Source of the DNA: Planctomycetota bacterium
GTDB lineage: Bacteria; Planctomycetota; Phycisphaerae; Phycisphaerales; Zrk34
DNA: 54,756 bases
Reading direction: 5' to 3'
Assembly: GCA_016125255.1 (NCBI GenBank)
Contig: WGMD01000013.1
Span: 1 to 54,756, forward strand
Below are positions 28,503-36,616 of this stretch, in pieces (position 1 is the stretch's first letter; each line of letters starts with the position of its first letter). Under the pieces are notes generated by a model, which saw only the letters and a program-made list of their open reading frames with translations, was not told where the DNA came from and made no database searches. A program made the translations under genes and the position numbers.

Positions 28503-29434
28503 GCGAGCGCCTTATCCGAAATCGCCGCGGCAAGGGCGGCCAGATCCTGCACGCGGTCGCCGAGCAGGGCGACGTCGATCGTGCACGCTTCATACGACCG
28601 CGCCATCGCTTCGGTTTGCGCTGCGGCGCGCGTGGGGCGAAGTATCAGTTCGCCCAGCCGAATCGCCAGCGAGCCCAGACTGATGCGACGCGGGTTGAGA
28701 ATGTCGATGAGGATCGCGCAGGCGTGGCCGAGATGCGTGCCCAGTTCCGTCACGATCTGAATCGCCACCGCGTCCCCCGCCAGCGCGGCGTCGCCGACAA
28801 TGCGCCCGTCGACATGCTCATGTTCATCGAGCACGGTCGGCGGATGCGGCTTCGCCAGCGCGATGCGGGCGAGCGAGCCCAGGGCCTTACCACTGGTGAA
28901 TCCTTCAACGGACCCGGCCTTGCGGCAGCCGACCGGGCCGGCGTCGCGCAGGCGGACGTGCCCGATTTCGCCGGCGAGGTTGGAGACGCCGCGATGCAGC
29001 CGGCCATCGAGAATCAGGCCGGCGCCCTGGCCGGTGCCGCAGGTGAGGTAGACCATGTCGCTTACCGCCCGACGGCATCCCCAGTGCCACTCCGCCATCG
29101 CGGCGGCGTCGGCGTCATTTTCGAGATTGACCGGTATCCCCAACGCCTCGCGCACGCGTTCCACGACCGGCACATCGACCCAATGCGGCAGATTCGCCGG
29201 CGACTGAATTAATCCGCGCTTGCGGTCGAGCGGGCTGCCGACGCTGACGCCGGCGGCGGCGGGACGATGCGATCGGCACCACGGGCGCGCTGCGTCGATG
29301 AGCGATGCGACCGTCGTGTCGGGATCGGCAGTGTCGATTTGATGACGCTCGAGAATGCGGCCCTCGACATCGCCGAGGACGACGGCGGACTTGGTCCCGC
29401 CGATGTCAAACCCGAGCAGCAGCGGGGCGTCCAT
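28499..29434 (-). CDS. ROK family protein (putative sugar kinase)
   Basis: The 311-aa product has the ROK layout: ATP-binding GFDIGGTKSAVVLGD at the N-terminus, VNLENDADAAAMAEWHWG with the catalytic Asp, and YLTCGTGQGAGLILDGRLHRG. The zinc-binding cysteine cluster CxCGxxGCxE of most ROK kinases is degenerate here (HVRLRDAGPVGCRKAGSVE), keeping only one Cys. It probably phosphorylates glucose, GlcNAc or a similar hexose; a regulator role is unlikely because there is no N-terminal HTH. It follows accA by 3 nt. Confidence 0.87.
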   Translation of the reverse strand: MDAPLLLGFDIGGTKSAVVLGDVEGRILERHQIDTADPDTTVASLIDAARPWCRSHRPAAAGVSVGSPLDRKRGLIQSPANLPHWVDVPVVERVREALGIPVNLENDADAAAMAEWHWGCRRAVSDMVYLTCGTGQGAGLILDGRLHRGVSNLAGEIGHVRLRDAGPVGCRKAGSVEGFTSGKALGSLARIALAKPHPPTVLDEHEHVDGRIVGDAALAGDAVAIQIVTELGTHLGHACAILIDILNPRRISLGSLAIRLGELILRPTRAAAQTEAMARSYEACTIDVALLGDRVQDLAALAAAISDKALA

Positions 29435-29437
29435 CGC

Positions 29438-30424
29438 TCAGACCTGCGCCGTCTGTCCGACCGTGCGGAACTTCTCGTAGCGGCGCTTGACGAGGTTGTC
29501 GATCTTGAATCGCTTCAGATCGCGCAGCGCGGCGACGAGCCACTTCTCGACCTCCGCCGCCGTCGACGCCGGGTCGCGATGCGCTCCGCCGAGCGGTTCT
29601 TCGATCATTTCGTCCACGACGCCGAGCTTCATGTTCTCGCGCGCCGTCAGATGAAGCTGCTCCGCCGCATCCGCCGCCTTTTCGCCTGTTTTCCAGAGAA
29701 TCGCTGCGCATCCTTCGGGGCTGATCACGCTGTACCAGGCATATTGAAGCATCGAAATGCGGCCGCCCACGCCGATGCCCAGCGCTCCGCCGGAGCCGCC
29801 TTCGCCGATCACCACGCACGCGACGGGTGTCTTGAGCCGAGCCATCTCGCGCAGGTTGTACGCGATTGCCTCCGCCTGTCCGCGCTCCTCGGCCCCGATG
29901 CCCGGATACGCGCCAGGCGTGTCGATAAACGTCACCACCGGCAGTCCGAATTTCTCAGCGAGCTTCATCTTCGCCATCGCCTTGCGATACCCCTCGGGGT
30001 GAGCGCATCCGAAATGACAGGCGATCTTCTCCTTGACGTCCTTGCCCTTGTTATGCGCGACGATCAGGCACTTGTGCGGGCCGATGCGGCCGAAGCCCGT
30101 GATGATCGCCGGGTCGTCGCCATAGCGCCTGTCGCCGTGCAACTCGGCGAAGTCCTTGACGATCGCGCGGATGTAGTCGATCGACTGCGGGCGACCCGGA
30201 TGGCGCGCCACCTGCACCGTCTGCCACGGCGTGAGCCGCGCATAAGTCTTCTTCATCAGCGTCGCGTGACTCTGCCGAAGCTTCTTGATCTCCGCCGCGA
30301 AATGACCGTCCGCGTCGTCCTGCTTCTCAAGTTCAGCGATCTGCTTTTCAAGCTGCACCAGCGGCTTTTCGAACTCGAGCTGGTAGCTGCCTTCGTACGT
30401 TCCAGCGGGCATGAGCGTCTCCAT
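29438..30424 (-). CDS. accA: Acetyl-CoA carboxylase carboxyltransferase subunit alpha
   Basis: The 328-aa protein transfers the carboxyl group from biotin carboxyl carrier to acetyl-CoA with AccD. Family blocks are YEGSYQLEFEKPLVQLEKQIAELE at the N-terminus, DDPAIITGFGRIG, FGCAHPEGYRKAMAKMKLAEKF, TFIDTPGAYPGIGAEERGQAEAIA and VIGEGGSGGALGIG. ATG 30424 is used; ATG 30412 is an alternative. It heads an operon with the ROK kinase and the S2P protease, an arrangement not related to fatty acid synthesis in any obvious way. accD is not in the window. Confidence 0.94.
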   Translation of the reverse strand: METLMPAGTYEGSYQLEFEKPLVQLEKQIAELEKQDDADGHFAAEIKKLRQSHATLMKKTYARLTPWQTVQVARHPGRPQSIDYIRAIVKDFAELHGDRRYGDDPAIITGFGRIGPHKCLIVAHNKGKDVKEKIACHFGCAHPEGYRKAMAKMKLAEKFGLPVVTFIDTPGAYPGIGAEERGQAEAIAYNLREMARLKTPVACVVIGEGGSGGALGIGVGGRISMLQYAWYSVISPEGCAAILWKTGEKAADAAEQLHLTARENMKLGVVDEMIEEPLGGAHRDPASTAAEVEKWLVAALRDLKRFKIDNLVKRRYEKFRTVGQTAQV

Positions 30425-30485
30425 CGAGGCCGCCTCACCACCCGTCGCATCGCGGCGGCGGATCGGCTAGCATGGCCCATTCGTG

Positions 30486-30500
30486 CGGGTATTATACCCG
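30486..30500. promoter_or_regulatory. Palindrome CGGGTA-TTA-TACCCG upstream of tyrA
   Basis: A perfect 6-3-6 dyad lies 15 nt before the tyrA ATG, in the divergent gap to accA. It contains TATTAT (30490-30495), which could serve as a -10, so the dyad may be an operator covering a promoter. An AAGGA ribosome site sits between it and the ATG. Confidence 0.35.
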
Positions 30501-30514
30501 ACCTAAGGACCCGT

Positions 30515-31387
30515 ATGACGTTACCCGCATTCAAGCAGATCACCATCGTCGGCCCGGGGCTGCTGGGCGCTTCGATCGGCCTGGCGCTCAAGCACGCCGG
30601 GTTCATCGGGCGCATCGTCGGCGTGGCGCGCTCCCAAGCGACGCGCGACACCGCCCTCGCCCGCAACTGCATCGACGACGCCACCGACGACCTGCTCGCC
30701 GCCGCGCGGCACAGCGATCTGATCCTCCTCGCCACGCCCGTCAACACCATCATCCGCCAACTCTCCGAACTGCGCGACGTCGATGCGATCATCACCGACG
30801 TCGGTTCGACGAAACGCAGCATCGTCCACGCCGCTTCGCAGGTGCTCAAACATCCGGAGCGCTTCGTCGGCTCGCACCCGATGGCCGGCAGCGAGAACAC
30901 CGGACCCGAACATGCGCGGGCGGATCTGTTCAAGGGAAAGCCGGTGATCATGACGCCGAGCCCGGCGACGGAGGAAGCGACGATGCGCGGCGTCGAGCAA
31001 CTCTGGAAGTCGCTGGGCATGCTCGTATACAAGGCCGCGCCGGAGCTGCACGATCAGATGGTCGCGCACATTTCGCATGTTCCGCATGTGATGGCGGGTC
31101 TGCTCGTGCTGCTGGCGGAGCAGGGGGGCGGGCTGCATGTCGCCTCGACCGGGTTCACCGACACGACCCGCCTCGCCAGCGGCGACCCGCAGCTCTGGGC
31201 CGACATCCTCACAGACAATCGCAAGCAGGTCGTGCGGGCGCTGGACGAACTGAGCGCTTTGATCGACGATCTGCGCCATCGTCTGACCGACGGGCAGCGC
31301 GAGCCGGTCTGCGAACTTCTGGAAACCGCCCAGCGCATCCGCAATCGCTGGCTCAAGGAAAACGCGGAGCGAAATCATGGAATATGA
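30515..31387 (+). CDS. tyrA: Prephenate dehydrogenase
   Basis: The 290-aa NAD(P)-dependent enzyme acts in tyrosine synthesis. The Rossmann loop ITIVGPGLLGASIGLALK opens the protein, and the catalytic GSHPMAGSENTGPEHA segment is near residue 120, followed by the helical dimerisation domain (HISHVPHVMAGLLVLLAE). No ACT or chorismate mutase domain is fused. ATG 30515 has AAGGA just upstream; a long open frame further upstream runs antisense to accA and is not part of the gene. Its end overlaps the proC start by 11 nt. Confidence 0.9.
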   Translation: MTLPAFKQITIVGPGLLGASIGLALKHAGFIGRIVGVARSQATRDTALARNCIDDATDDLLAAARHSDLILLATPVNTIIRQLSELRDVDAIITDVGSTKRSIVHAASQVLKHPERFVGSHPMAGSENTGPEHARADLFKGKPVIMTPSPATEEATMRGVEQLWKSLGMLVYKAAPELHDQMVAHISHVPHVMAGLLVLLAEQGGGLHVASTGFTDTTRLASGDPQLWADILTDNRKQVVRALDELSALIDDLRHRLTDGQREPVCELLETAQRIRNRWLKENAERNHGI

Positions 31388-32180
31388 ACTGGGCATCATC
31401 GGCGGAGGCAACATGGCCGAGGCGATCGTCCGCGCCGCCGTCGACCGCGGCGTCCTCGATTCGAAAAAAGTCATCGTGTCCGACCCCGCCGGGCAGCGGC
31501 GAAAAGTGTTCGACGCGATGGGCGTGCTGGCGGTCGAATCCAACCAGCAGGTCATTCTCGACGCGGCCCAGATCATGCTCGCCATCAAGCCGCAGATGCT
31601 TCCGACCGTCGCCGCCGATTTGCAGTCGCTCGATGCGGAGCGCCAGATTGTCATGTCGATCATGGCGGGCATCACGACGAAGAAGCTCGCCGCAACGGTC
31701 GGCAAGAAGCTGCGCATCGTGCGCGTGATGCCCAACACGCCTTTGATGGTCGGCATCGGCATGTCCGGAGTGGCGGTCGGCGTGGACGCGAACGAAGGCG
31801 ATGACCTCTTGGCGATGCAGATTTTCGGCGCGTCCGGCGAAGCGGTGCGGCTGGCAGAGGACGCCATCGACGCCGTGACCGCTGTGTCGGGGTCCGGTCC
31901 CGCGTATGTGTTCTACCTCGCGGAGGCGATGACCGAGGCGGCCAAGTCGCTGGACCTGCCCGACGATGTGGCAGCATTGCTCACACAGCAGACGATTCTC
32001 GGCGCGGCCACATTGATGCGCCAGTCGCCCGACACGCCCGCCGAACTTCGCCGCAAAGTCACCAGCCCCGGCGGCACCACGCAGGCGGCCATCGAAACGA
32101 TGGACCGCCATCAGATCAAGGCGCACATCATCGAAGCCATCCAGGCCGCCGCCGCCCGCTCGCGCGAACTGGGCAAGTGA
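31377..32180 (+). CDS. proC: Pyrroline-5-carboxylate reductase
   Basis: The 267-aa enzyme performs the last step of proline synthesis. N-terminal LGIIGGGNMAEAIVRAAVDRG is the NADPH loop; VRVMPNTPLMVGIGMSGVAVG, AVSGSGPAYVFYLAEAMTEAA and SPGGTTQAAIETMD are signature blocks. It overlaps tyrA by 11 nt and is translationally coupled to it. It abuts the DUF3472 gene tail to tail with no spacer. Confidence 0.95.
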   Translation: MEYELGIIGGGNMAEAIVRAAVDRGVLDSKKVIVSDPAGQRRKVFDAMGVLAVESNQQVILDAAQIMLAIKPQMLPTVAADLQSLDAERQIVMSIMAGITTKKLAATVGKKLRIVRVMPNTPLMVGIGMSGVAVGVDANEGDDLLAMQIFGASGEAVRLAEDAIDAVTAVSGSGPAYVFYLAEAMTEAAKSLDLPDDVAALLTQQTILGAATLMRQSPDTPAELRRKVTSPGGTTQAAIETMDRHQIKAHIIEAIQAAAARSRELGK

Positions 32181-33038
32181 TCACTCCAGCCCCGGCAGAT
32201 CGGCCGGGGGCGCGCCGAATGTGTTGGCGGGTTTGCTGATTCTGCCCCAAAGTTTCGTGTGCAGGTTCTGCGTCGCGCCGCCGGTGATGAGTCGGTACCA
32301 GCCCTCGGTCAGGCCGGCGTCGATGTTCAGGGCGGGGTTCGAATCGCCCGTGAACTGAGCTTCGGCGCACGGGTGCCATTCGTTTTTGGCATCGCGGACC
32401 CATGTGCGCGTGAACCGAGCTTCGCGGGCCAGCTTCGCCGACTCGAAATTGCGCCGAAAGTCCTCGACGAACGAGTAGTACCCGTTCATGAGCCGCCCGC
32501 CAGTGATGGTGGAGAACGTGGCCATGTGCTTCCACGTTTTCGTCTCGGGCATGAAGAAGTAGCCGCTGTACACGGTGCGATCGCTGTCGGCGGCGGCGGT
32601 GACAAGGAAGTGGTACGTCTCGCCGATGTTCCAGTCGTAATCGAACATGCTCTTGCCGCCGGTGCCTTCGCCGCCGAATCGGCTCACGCGCACGTTCTCG
32701 CCCTGCGCGAGCACCTGCACGCGTACTTCATCCGGGACCGAGCCCGGGTCGTTGCCTTCGTGCTTGTCCCAGACGGAGAAGATGGCGATCTTCTTGCCGT
32801 TGGCCAGTTCCTGAAAGCCCATGTATCCCGTCGACCAGCCCGCCGCCATGAAGTACGAGCCGGGGGCGGACTGCATGATCTTCATCTCATTGAAGAAGGC
32901 CGTGCCCGTCGGGGCCTTGTAGAACAGATGGATCGAGCGGCAGGCGCGCTGTTCCGGCACCGGCTCCGCACGCACGACGCTTGTCCACGCCACCGCCGCC
33001 GCCAGCACGTACATGATCATTTGCCTCGTCATGTTCAT
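32181..33038 (-). CDS. Secreted DUF3472 protein
   Basis: The 285-aa product begins at ATG 33038 with a signal peptide (TRQMIMYVLAAAVAWTSVVRA). The mature part has SIHLFYKAP, FFNEMKIMQSAPGSYFMAAGWSTGYMG, FSVWDKHEGNDPGSVP and YDWNIGETYHFLV, typical of DUF3472, a beta-rich domain of secreted bacterial proteins with no proven activity and possible carbohydrate binding. An open frame upstream of the ATG overlaps the WcaF gene and is not favoured. Expression is probably from the NifU/WcaF operon. Confidence 0.85.
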   Translation of the reverse strand: MNMTRQMIMYVLAAAVAWTSVVRAEPVPEQRACRSIHLFYKAPTGTAFFNEMKIMQSAPGSYFMAAGWSTGYMGFQELANGKKIAIFSVWDKHEGNDPGSVPDEVRVQVLAQGENVRVSRFGGEGTGGKSMFDYDWNIGETYHFLVTAAADSDRTVYSGYFFMPETKTWKHMATFSTITGGRLMNGYYSFVEDFRRNFESAKLAREARFTRTWVRDAKNEWHPCAEAQFTGDSNPALNIDAGLTEGWYRLITGGATQNLHTKLWGRISKPANTFGAPPADLPGLE

Positions 33039-33066
33039 ACAGACCTCACGCCGCCGGCGAAGTTCC

Positions 33067-33636
33067 TTACGCGTCGGGCCGAATTTTTCGTTCGCCGACT
33101 TTCTCGGCGGGATTGCCGCGGTAGATGCCGTACGCCTGCGTGTCCTTGGAGATGACGGAGCCGGCCGCGGCAATCGAGTGCGATCGCATGATGACACCCG
33201 GCCCGACGAGCGCTTTCGCACCGACCCAGACGCCGTCCTCGAGCGTGATTGATGCGAGGCGCAGCCCGAACGCCGGATCGGTCCAGTCGTGATTACCCGT
33301 GCACAGATACGCGCCCTGGCTGATGCAGCAGTTGGAGCCGACGGTGATAGTCACGATCGAATCGAGCCATGCGTCTTCGCCGATCCATACGTGATCCCCG
33401 ATGACGAGCCGCCAGGGATATTTGACGTTGACGCCCGGCTTGATGACAACGCCTTGTCCGATCTTCGCGCCGAACAGACGCAGGAGCGCGACGCGCAGCC
33501 CGCTCGATGGATGCAATTTGGTATGGATGAACAGCGCGTTGACCAGAAACCAGATCGACCGCTTGACGGCCCCCGCGCCGGGGTCGTAGTTGCTGTTGTC
33601 GTACCGGGCGAGTTGAACTTTGGGGGCGTCGGCCAT
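33067..33636 (-). CDS. WcaF-type acyltransferase (left-handed beta-helix)
   Basis: The 189-aa protein contains hexapeptide repeats (IGQGVVIKPGVNVKYPWRLVIGDHVWIGEDAWLD, then NCCISQGAYLCTGNHDW with the catalytic His region, and GVWVGAKALVGPGVIM). The N-terminal RYDNSNYDPGAGAVKRSIWFLVNALF stretch is characteristic of the colanic acid acetyltransferase WcaF group. It probably acetylates an exopolysaccharide sugar. No other polysaccharide genes are adjacent. It follows the NifU-like gene by 8 nt. Confidence 0.87.
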   Translation of the reverse strand: MADAPKVQLARYDNSNYDPGAGAVKRSIWFLVNALFIHTKLHPSSGLRVALLRLFGAKIGQGVVIKPGVNVKYPWRLVIGDHVWIGEDAWLDSIVTITVGSNCCISQGAYLCTGNHDWTDPAFGLRLASITLEDGVWVGAKALVGPGVIMRSHSIAAAGSVISKDTQAYGIYRGNPAEKVGERKIRPDA

Positions 33637-33644
33637 GGGTCAGA

Positions 33645-33902
33645 TCAGTTCACCGCCACGACCGACTTGACCTCCGGCACGCGGGCCGTGAGGTTCTTTT
33701 CCACGCCGTGCTGAAGCGTCATGGAACTCGACGGGCAGCCGACGCATTCGCCGTGGAAGCGGATCTGCACGACGCCGTCGTCGGTGATGTTGACCAGTTC
33801 GATGTCGCCGCCGTCGGATTGGACGGCGGGGCGGATGAGCTCAAGGACATGCTCGACGCGCTTGCGGAGGTTGTCGGAACTGGGAACCGTATCAGCGCTC
33901 AT
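33645..33902 (-). CDS. NifU C-terminal domain protein (Fe-S scaffold/carrier)
   Basis: The 85-aa protein is a stand-alone NifU-like (NfuA C-terminal type) domain: VLELIRPAVQSDGGDIELVNI and the cluster-binding HGECVGCPSSSMTLQHGVEKNL with CxxC. It would carry an Fe-S cluster to target proteins. It diverges from argH across a 147-bp gap that holds no further recognisable gene. Confidence 0.9.
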   Translation of the reverse strand: MSADTVPSSDNLRKRVEHVLELIRPAVQSDGGDIELVNITDDGVVQIRFHGECVGCPSSSMTLQHGVEKNLTARVPEVKSVVAVN

Positions 33903-34049
33903 ATGAGTCGAGTCCTTTCGAGCATCCCCCGGCCCCCGGATGCATCAGCCGGCGGGCATTTGACGCCGGGGCATTTTAGATCGTTTCGCAGGCAAGAGCC
34001 AGTCGCCGCCTCGCGGAGTTTTGGCCGGTCCGCTATGATGGCGAATCTT

Positions 34050-35909
34050 ATGAGCAGCACGCAAAAACCCTGGGAACACGCCAAGAGCGGCGGGTCCGAA
34101 CACGACGCCCTTGCCGCCCGGTTCGTCGAGTCCCTGTCCTACGACACGCGTCTCTACAAGCACGACATCGCCGGCTCCATCGCCCACGCCCGCATGCTCC
34201 AGCATGTCGGCCTCATCTCCGCCGACGAACTTTCCGCCATCGAGCGCGGCCTCGGTGAAATCCAAAACGAAATCGAAGCCGCCCAAGTCACCGGCTGGCC
34301 CGGCTGGAGGATCGAACTCGAAGACGTCCACATGTGCATCGAAGCAGCCCTGATCGAAAAGATCGGCGACCCCGGCCGAAAACTGCACACCGGGCGGAGC
34401 CGCAATGATCAGGTGGCGACGGATATTCAGTTATGGATCGAATGCGAAAGATGCCAGATTCGATCGGACATCGAACGTCTCATTCGCGCATTTATCCGAT
34501 TGGCTATCGATCAAGGTGATATTGTCATTCCTTCATATACACATCTTCAGCGAGCGCAGCCAATTGTTGTCGGCGGCGAAGCGGGGGCTTGGAAAGAAGC
34601 ATTTGAGCGATGCCGCTGTCGATTTGAAAATTTGAGTTTCGACTATTCTCCGCTCGGCTCAGGCGCGATTGCCGGTTCGTCGTTGCCGCTTGACCGGGAG
34701 TTCGCAGCGAAACAGATGCGGATCGGAATAATGGACCTCGTAACGGATAACAGCATCGAATCCACAGCATCAAGAGATAACGTCCTCGATTTTGCATATG
34801 CCCTGTCGATGACCAGCATGTGGCTCTCGCGCTGGGCGGAACAGTGGATCATCTACATGACCGCTGAGTTCGGCACGCTCTCCATCGGCGATGCGTTCAC
34901 GACCGGCTCGTCGATGATGCCGCAGAAGCGCAATCCCGACATGCTCGAACTCATCCGCGGGCGGTGCGGGAATGTGTACGGCCACCTCGTGGCGCTGCTG
35001 ACGATCTGCAAGGGCATCACCATCGGTTACAACCGCGACCTGCAGGAAGACAAGCGCCACGTCTTCGCGGCGTACGACACGGTGCGCGACTGCCTTCAGA
35101 TGGCGACGGCGATCGTCAAGTCGGCCAAGTTCAAGTCGCCGGACATGAGCCGGGGGTTCATGGATGCGACGTCGCTGGCTGAGTATCTCGTGACGAAGGG
35201 CGTCCCGTTCCGCACCGCTCATCAGGTCGTCGGCTCCCTCGTGCGGCACTGCATCGAAAACAACATCACCCAACTGTCCGACCTGTCCGTCGACCAGATG
35301 AACCGTTTAGCGACGCCGCTTGCGGCGGGCTCTCCACCAATCGACAAAATCGTCTACGACTGGCTCGGCGCCGAGAACGTCGTCAAGCGCTATCAGACCT
35401 ACGGCAACGCCGGCCTGTCGGGCTACCGGCAGCAGCTCGACGAATGGAAAAAGCGCCTCGGCGGTCATGACGAATCGCCCGCCCCCGAAAAATCGCTCTT
35501 CGGTGAAGACCTCAAGCTCGACGATCATGATGCCGCGCTCATCGCCGCGTATGAACAAGCGGGGCGGACGCTTGACGATCTTCCCTACACCGACGAGTTC
35601 GAAGCCATCTATAAATCGGCGGCGGGGGGGCGCGACCGCTCGGCCGTGTTCCATCGGCTGCATAACCTCCGCAAAGCCGGCAAACTTCCGAAGCTCGGCC
35701 GGACGGCGCAGGCGGCCCCGCTCGTCACCGATGAGCAGCAGACCATCCTCATCGAACTCGTCACCGGCGCGATCGGCAAGCTCTCGCTGCGCGATCAGCT
35801 TCCCTTCACCGACCAGTTCCCCGCCATCGTCGACGCCTTCAACGCCCGCACCGGCCTGCAGTTCAGCCCCTATCAAGTCTGGCGCGTCGTCGCCAAACTC
35901 GCCAAATAA
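34050..35909 (+). CDS. argH: Argininosuccinate lyase with a duplicated C-terminal extension
   Basis: The lyase core (about residues 1-470) releases fumarate and arginine. It shows HTGRSRNDQVATD, SYTHLQRAQP and the signature loop GSSMMPQKRNPDMLELIRG. After SGYRQQLDEWKKRLG there are 150 extra residues not found in ordinary ArgH (about 460 aa). They include two related segments, LPYTDEFEAIYKS...VFHRLHNLRKAGKLP (about 510-547) and LPFTDQFPAIVDAF...QVWRVVAKLAK (about 582-619). DNA from about 34400 to 34805 is clearly lower in GC and uses TTA, AGA and ATA codons. Start: ATG 34050 lies 10 nt after TATGAT (34034-34039); ATGs at 34035 and 34038 are alternatives. No other arg genes are near. Confidence 0.9.
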   Translation: MSSTQKPWEHAKSGGSEHDALAARFVESLSYDTRLYKHDIAGSIAHARMLQHVGLISADELSAIERGLGEIQNEIEAAQVTGWPGWRIELEDVHMCIEAALIEKIGDPGRKLHTGRSRNDQVATDIQLWIECERCQIRSDIERLIRAFIRLAIDQGDIVIPSYTHLQRAQPIVVGGEAGAWKEAFERCRCRFENLSFDYSPLGSGAIAGSSLPLDREFAAKQMRIGIMDLVTDNSIESTASRDNVLDFAYALSMTSMWLSRWAEQWIIYMTAEFGTLSIGDAFTTGSSMMPQKRNPDMLELIRGRCGNVYGHLVALLTICKGITIGYNRDLQEDKRHVFAAYDTVRDCLQMATAIVKSAKFKSPDMSRGFMDATSLAEYLVTKGVPFRTAHQVVGSLVRHCIENNITQLSDLSVDQMNRLATPLAAGSPPIDKIVYDWLGAENVVKRYQTYGNAGLSGYRQQLDEWKKRLGGHDESPAPEKSLFGEDLKLDDHDAALIAAYEQAGRTLDDLPYTDEFEAIYKSAAGGRDRSAVFHRLHNLRKAGKLPKLGRTAQAAPLVTDEQQTILIELVTGAIGKLSLRDQLPFTDQFPAIVDAFNARTGLQFSPYQVWRVVAKLAK

Positions 35910-35959
35910 GCCGCTTGCGGCTTGGCAAATGAGCTAGCGGTTTACTTGCGGTCAACCAT

Positions 35960-36115
35960 TTGACTTTTTCTCATCACCCTGCGTAACCTTGTCTCTCAAC
36001 CATGCATCGGAAAGTGACGATGAAACGTAGCTCGCAAATTTCGACGCTCTGGCACGACACCGCGATGGCCGTCTTGGCGCGCCGTGTCTGCCGCATGGAC
36101 TGTACCCGCTCGTAG
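35960..36115 (+). other. Candidate small transcript/37-codon ORF between promoter-like and terminator sequences
   Basis: In the 293-bp gap after argH, TTGACT (35960-35965) and a weak TAACCT (35984-35989) are 18 bp apart. A reading frame runs from ATG 36002 to TAG 36115 (37 codons, alternative ATG 36020), and an intrinsic terminator follows at 36145. The frame has no clear ribosome site and no recognised family. It could be a small RNA, a leader peptide, or only the argH 3' region. Confidence 0.25.
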
Positions 36116-36144
36116 GACCCGATTGAATCACCGATCAATCAACG

Positions 36145-36174
36145 CCCGCGAGCTTCAAAACTCGCGGGTTTTTT
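36145..36174 (+). terminator. Intrinsic terminator
   Basis: CCCGCGAG (36145-36152) pairs perfectly with CTCGCGGG (36161-36168) over an 8-nt loop, followed by six T residues (36169-36174). It terminates plus-strand transcription coming from argH or from the candidate small transcript just upstream. Confidence 0.9.
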
Positions 36175-36202
36175 AATGCTTTCGCCTCAAAGGAGGCCCA
36201 CC

Positions 36203-36586
36203 ATGACCGCACTGCTCGACTCCATCACGCTCAATCGCCAGGCCATCCGGTTCCTTCTGGACCGTCGCGCCGGCCGGCTTGTTTCCGATCTGCACACGGG
36301 CCAGGAACCCTTGGTCACCAAAATCACCTATCGTCCCGGCGAACGGGGCTCTTTCGTGACCGATGTGCCCGCCGACACCGCTCATGCCGCGCTTCTGCGG
36401 CGGGGCGGCAGGGCGACTCTGCACATCGTCGCCCCCAAAGGCACGCACGACGGACTCTGGCACGTCGAGGCACAGGTCGAGATTCAGCCCCTGCGCGAAT
36501 CCGACGGCCGGCTGCACGTGCAGCTCTGGCCCACGCACCTGACCGCACGCACGCACCAGCCCGCCCCGGCGATGGCCGTCGCCTGA
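36203..36586 (+). CDS. Hypothetical protein, 127 aa
   Basis: ATG 36203 has an excellent AAAGGAGG site 7 nt upstream, so the gene is likely real. The product is soluble, without signal peptide or membrane segment. Alternating hydrophobic pattern (KITYRPGERGSFVTDVP, RATLHIVAPKG, LWHVEAQVEIQPL, LHVQLWPTHLTA) suggests a small beta-barrel or sandwich. I do not recognise the family. It lies just after a strong terminator and 30 nt before thiL, possibly as first gene of that cluster. Confidence 0.65.
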   Translation: MTALLDSITLNRQAIRFLLDRRAGRLVSDLHTGQEPLVTKITYRPGERGSFVTDVPADTAHAALLRRGGRATLHIVAPKGTHDGLWHVEAQVEIQPLRESDGRLHVQLWPTHLTARTHQPAPAMAVA

Positions 36587-36616
36587 TTCGGTTCGCGCAT
36601 GGCGTACAATGGACCC

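Noticed and set aside
29267-30514. Long N-terminal extension of the tyrA frame
   Set aside because: It lies antisense to the ROK gene and accA; TyrA similarity starts at 30515, where a ribosome site is present.
33708-34049. N-terminal extension of argH
   Set aside because: It is antisense to the NifU-like gene and matches nothing in ArgH; a -10-like hexamer lies just before ATG 34050.
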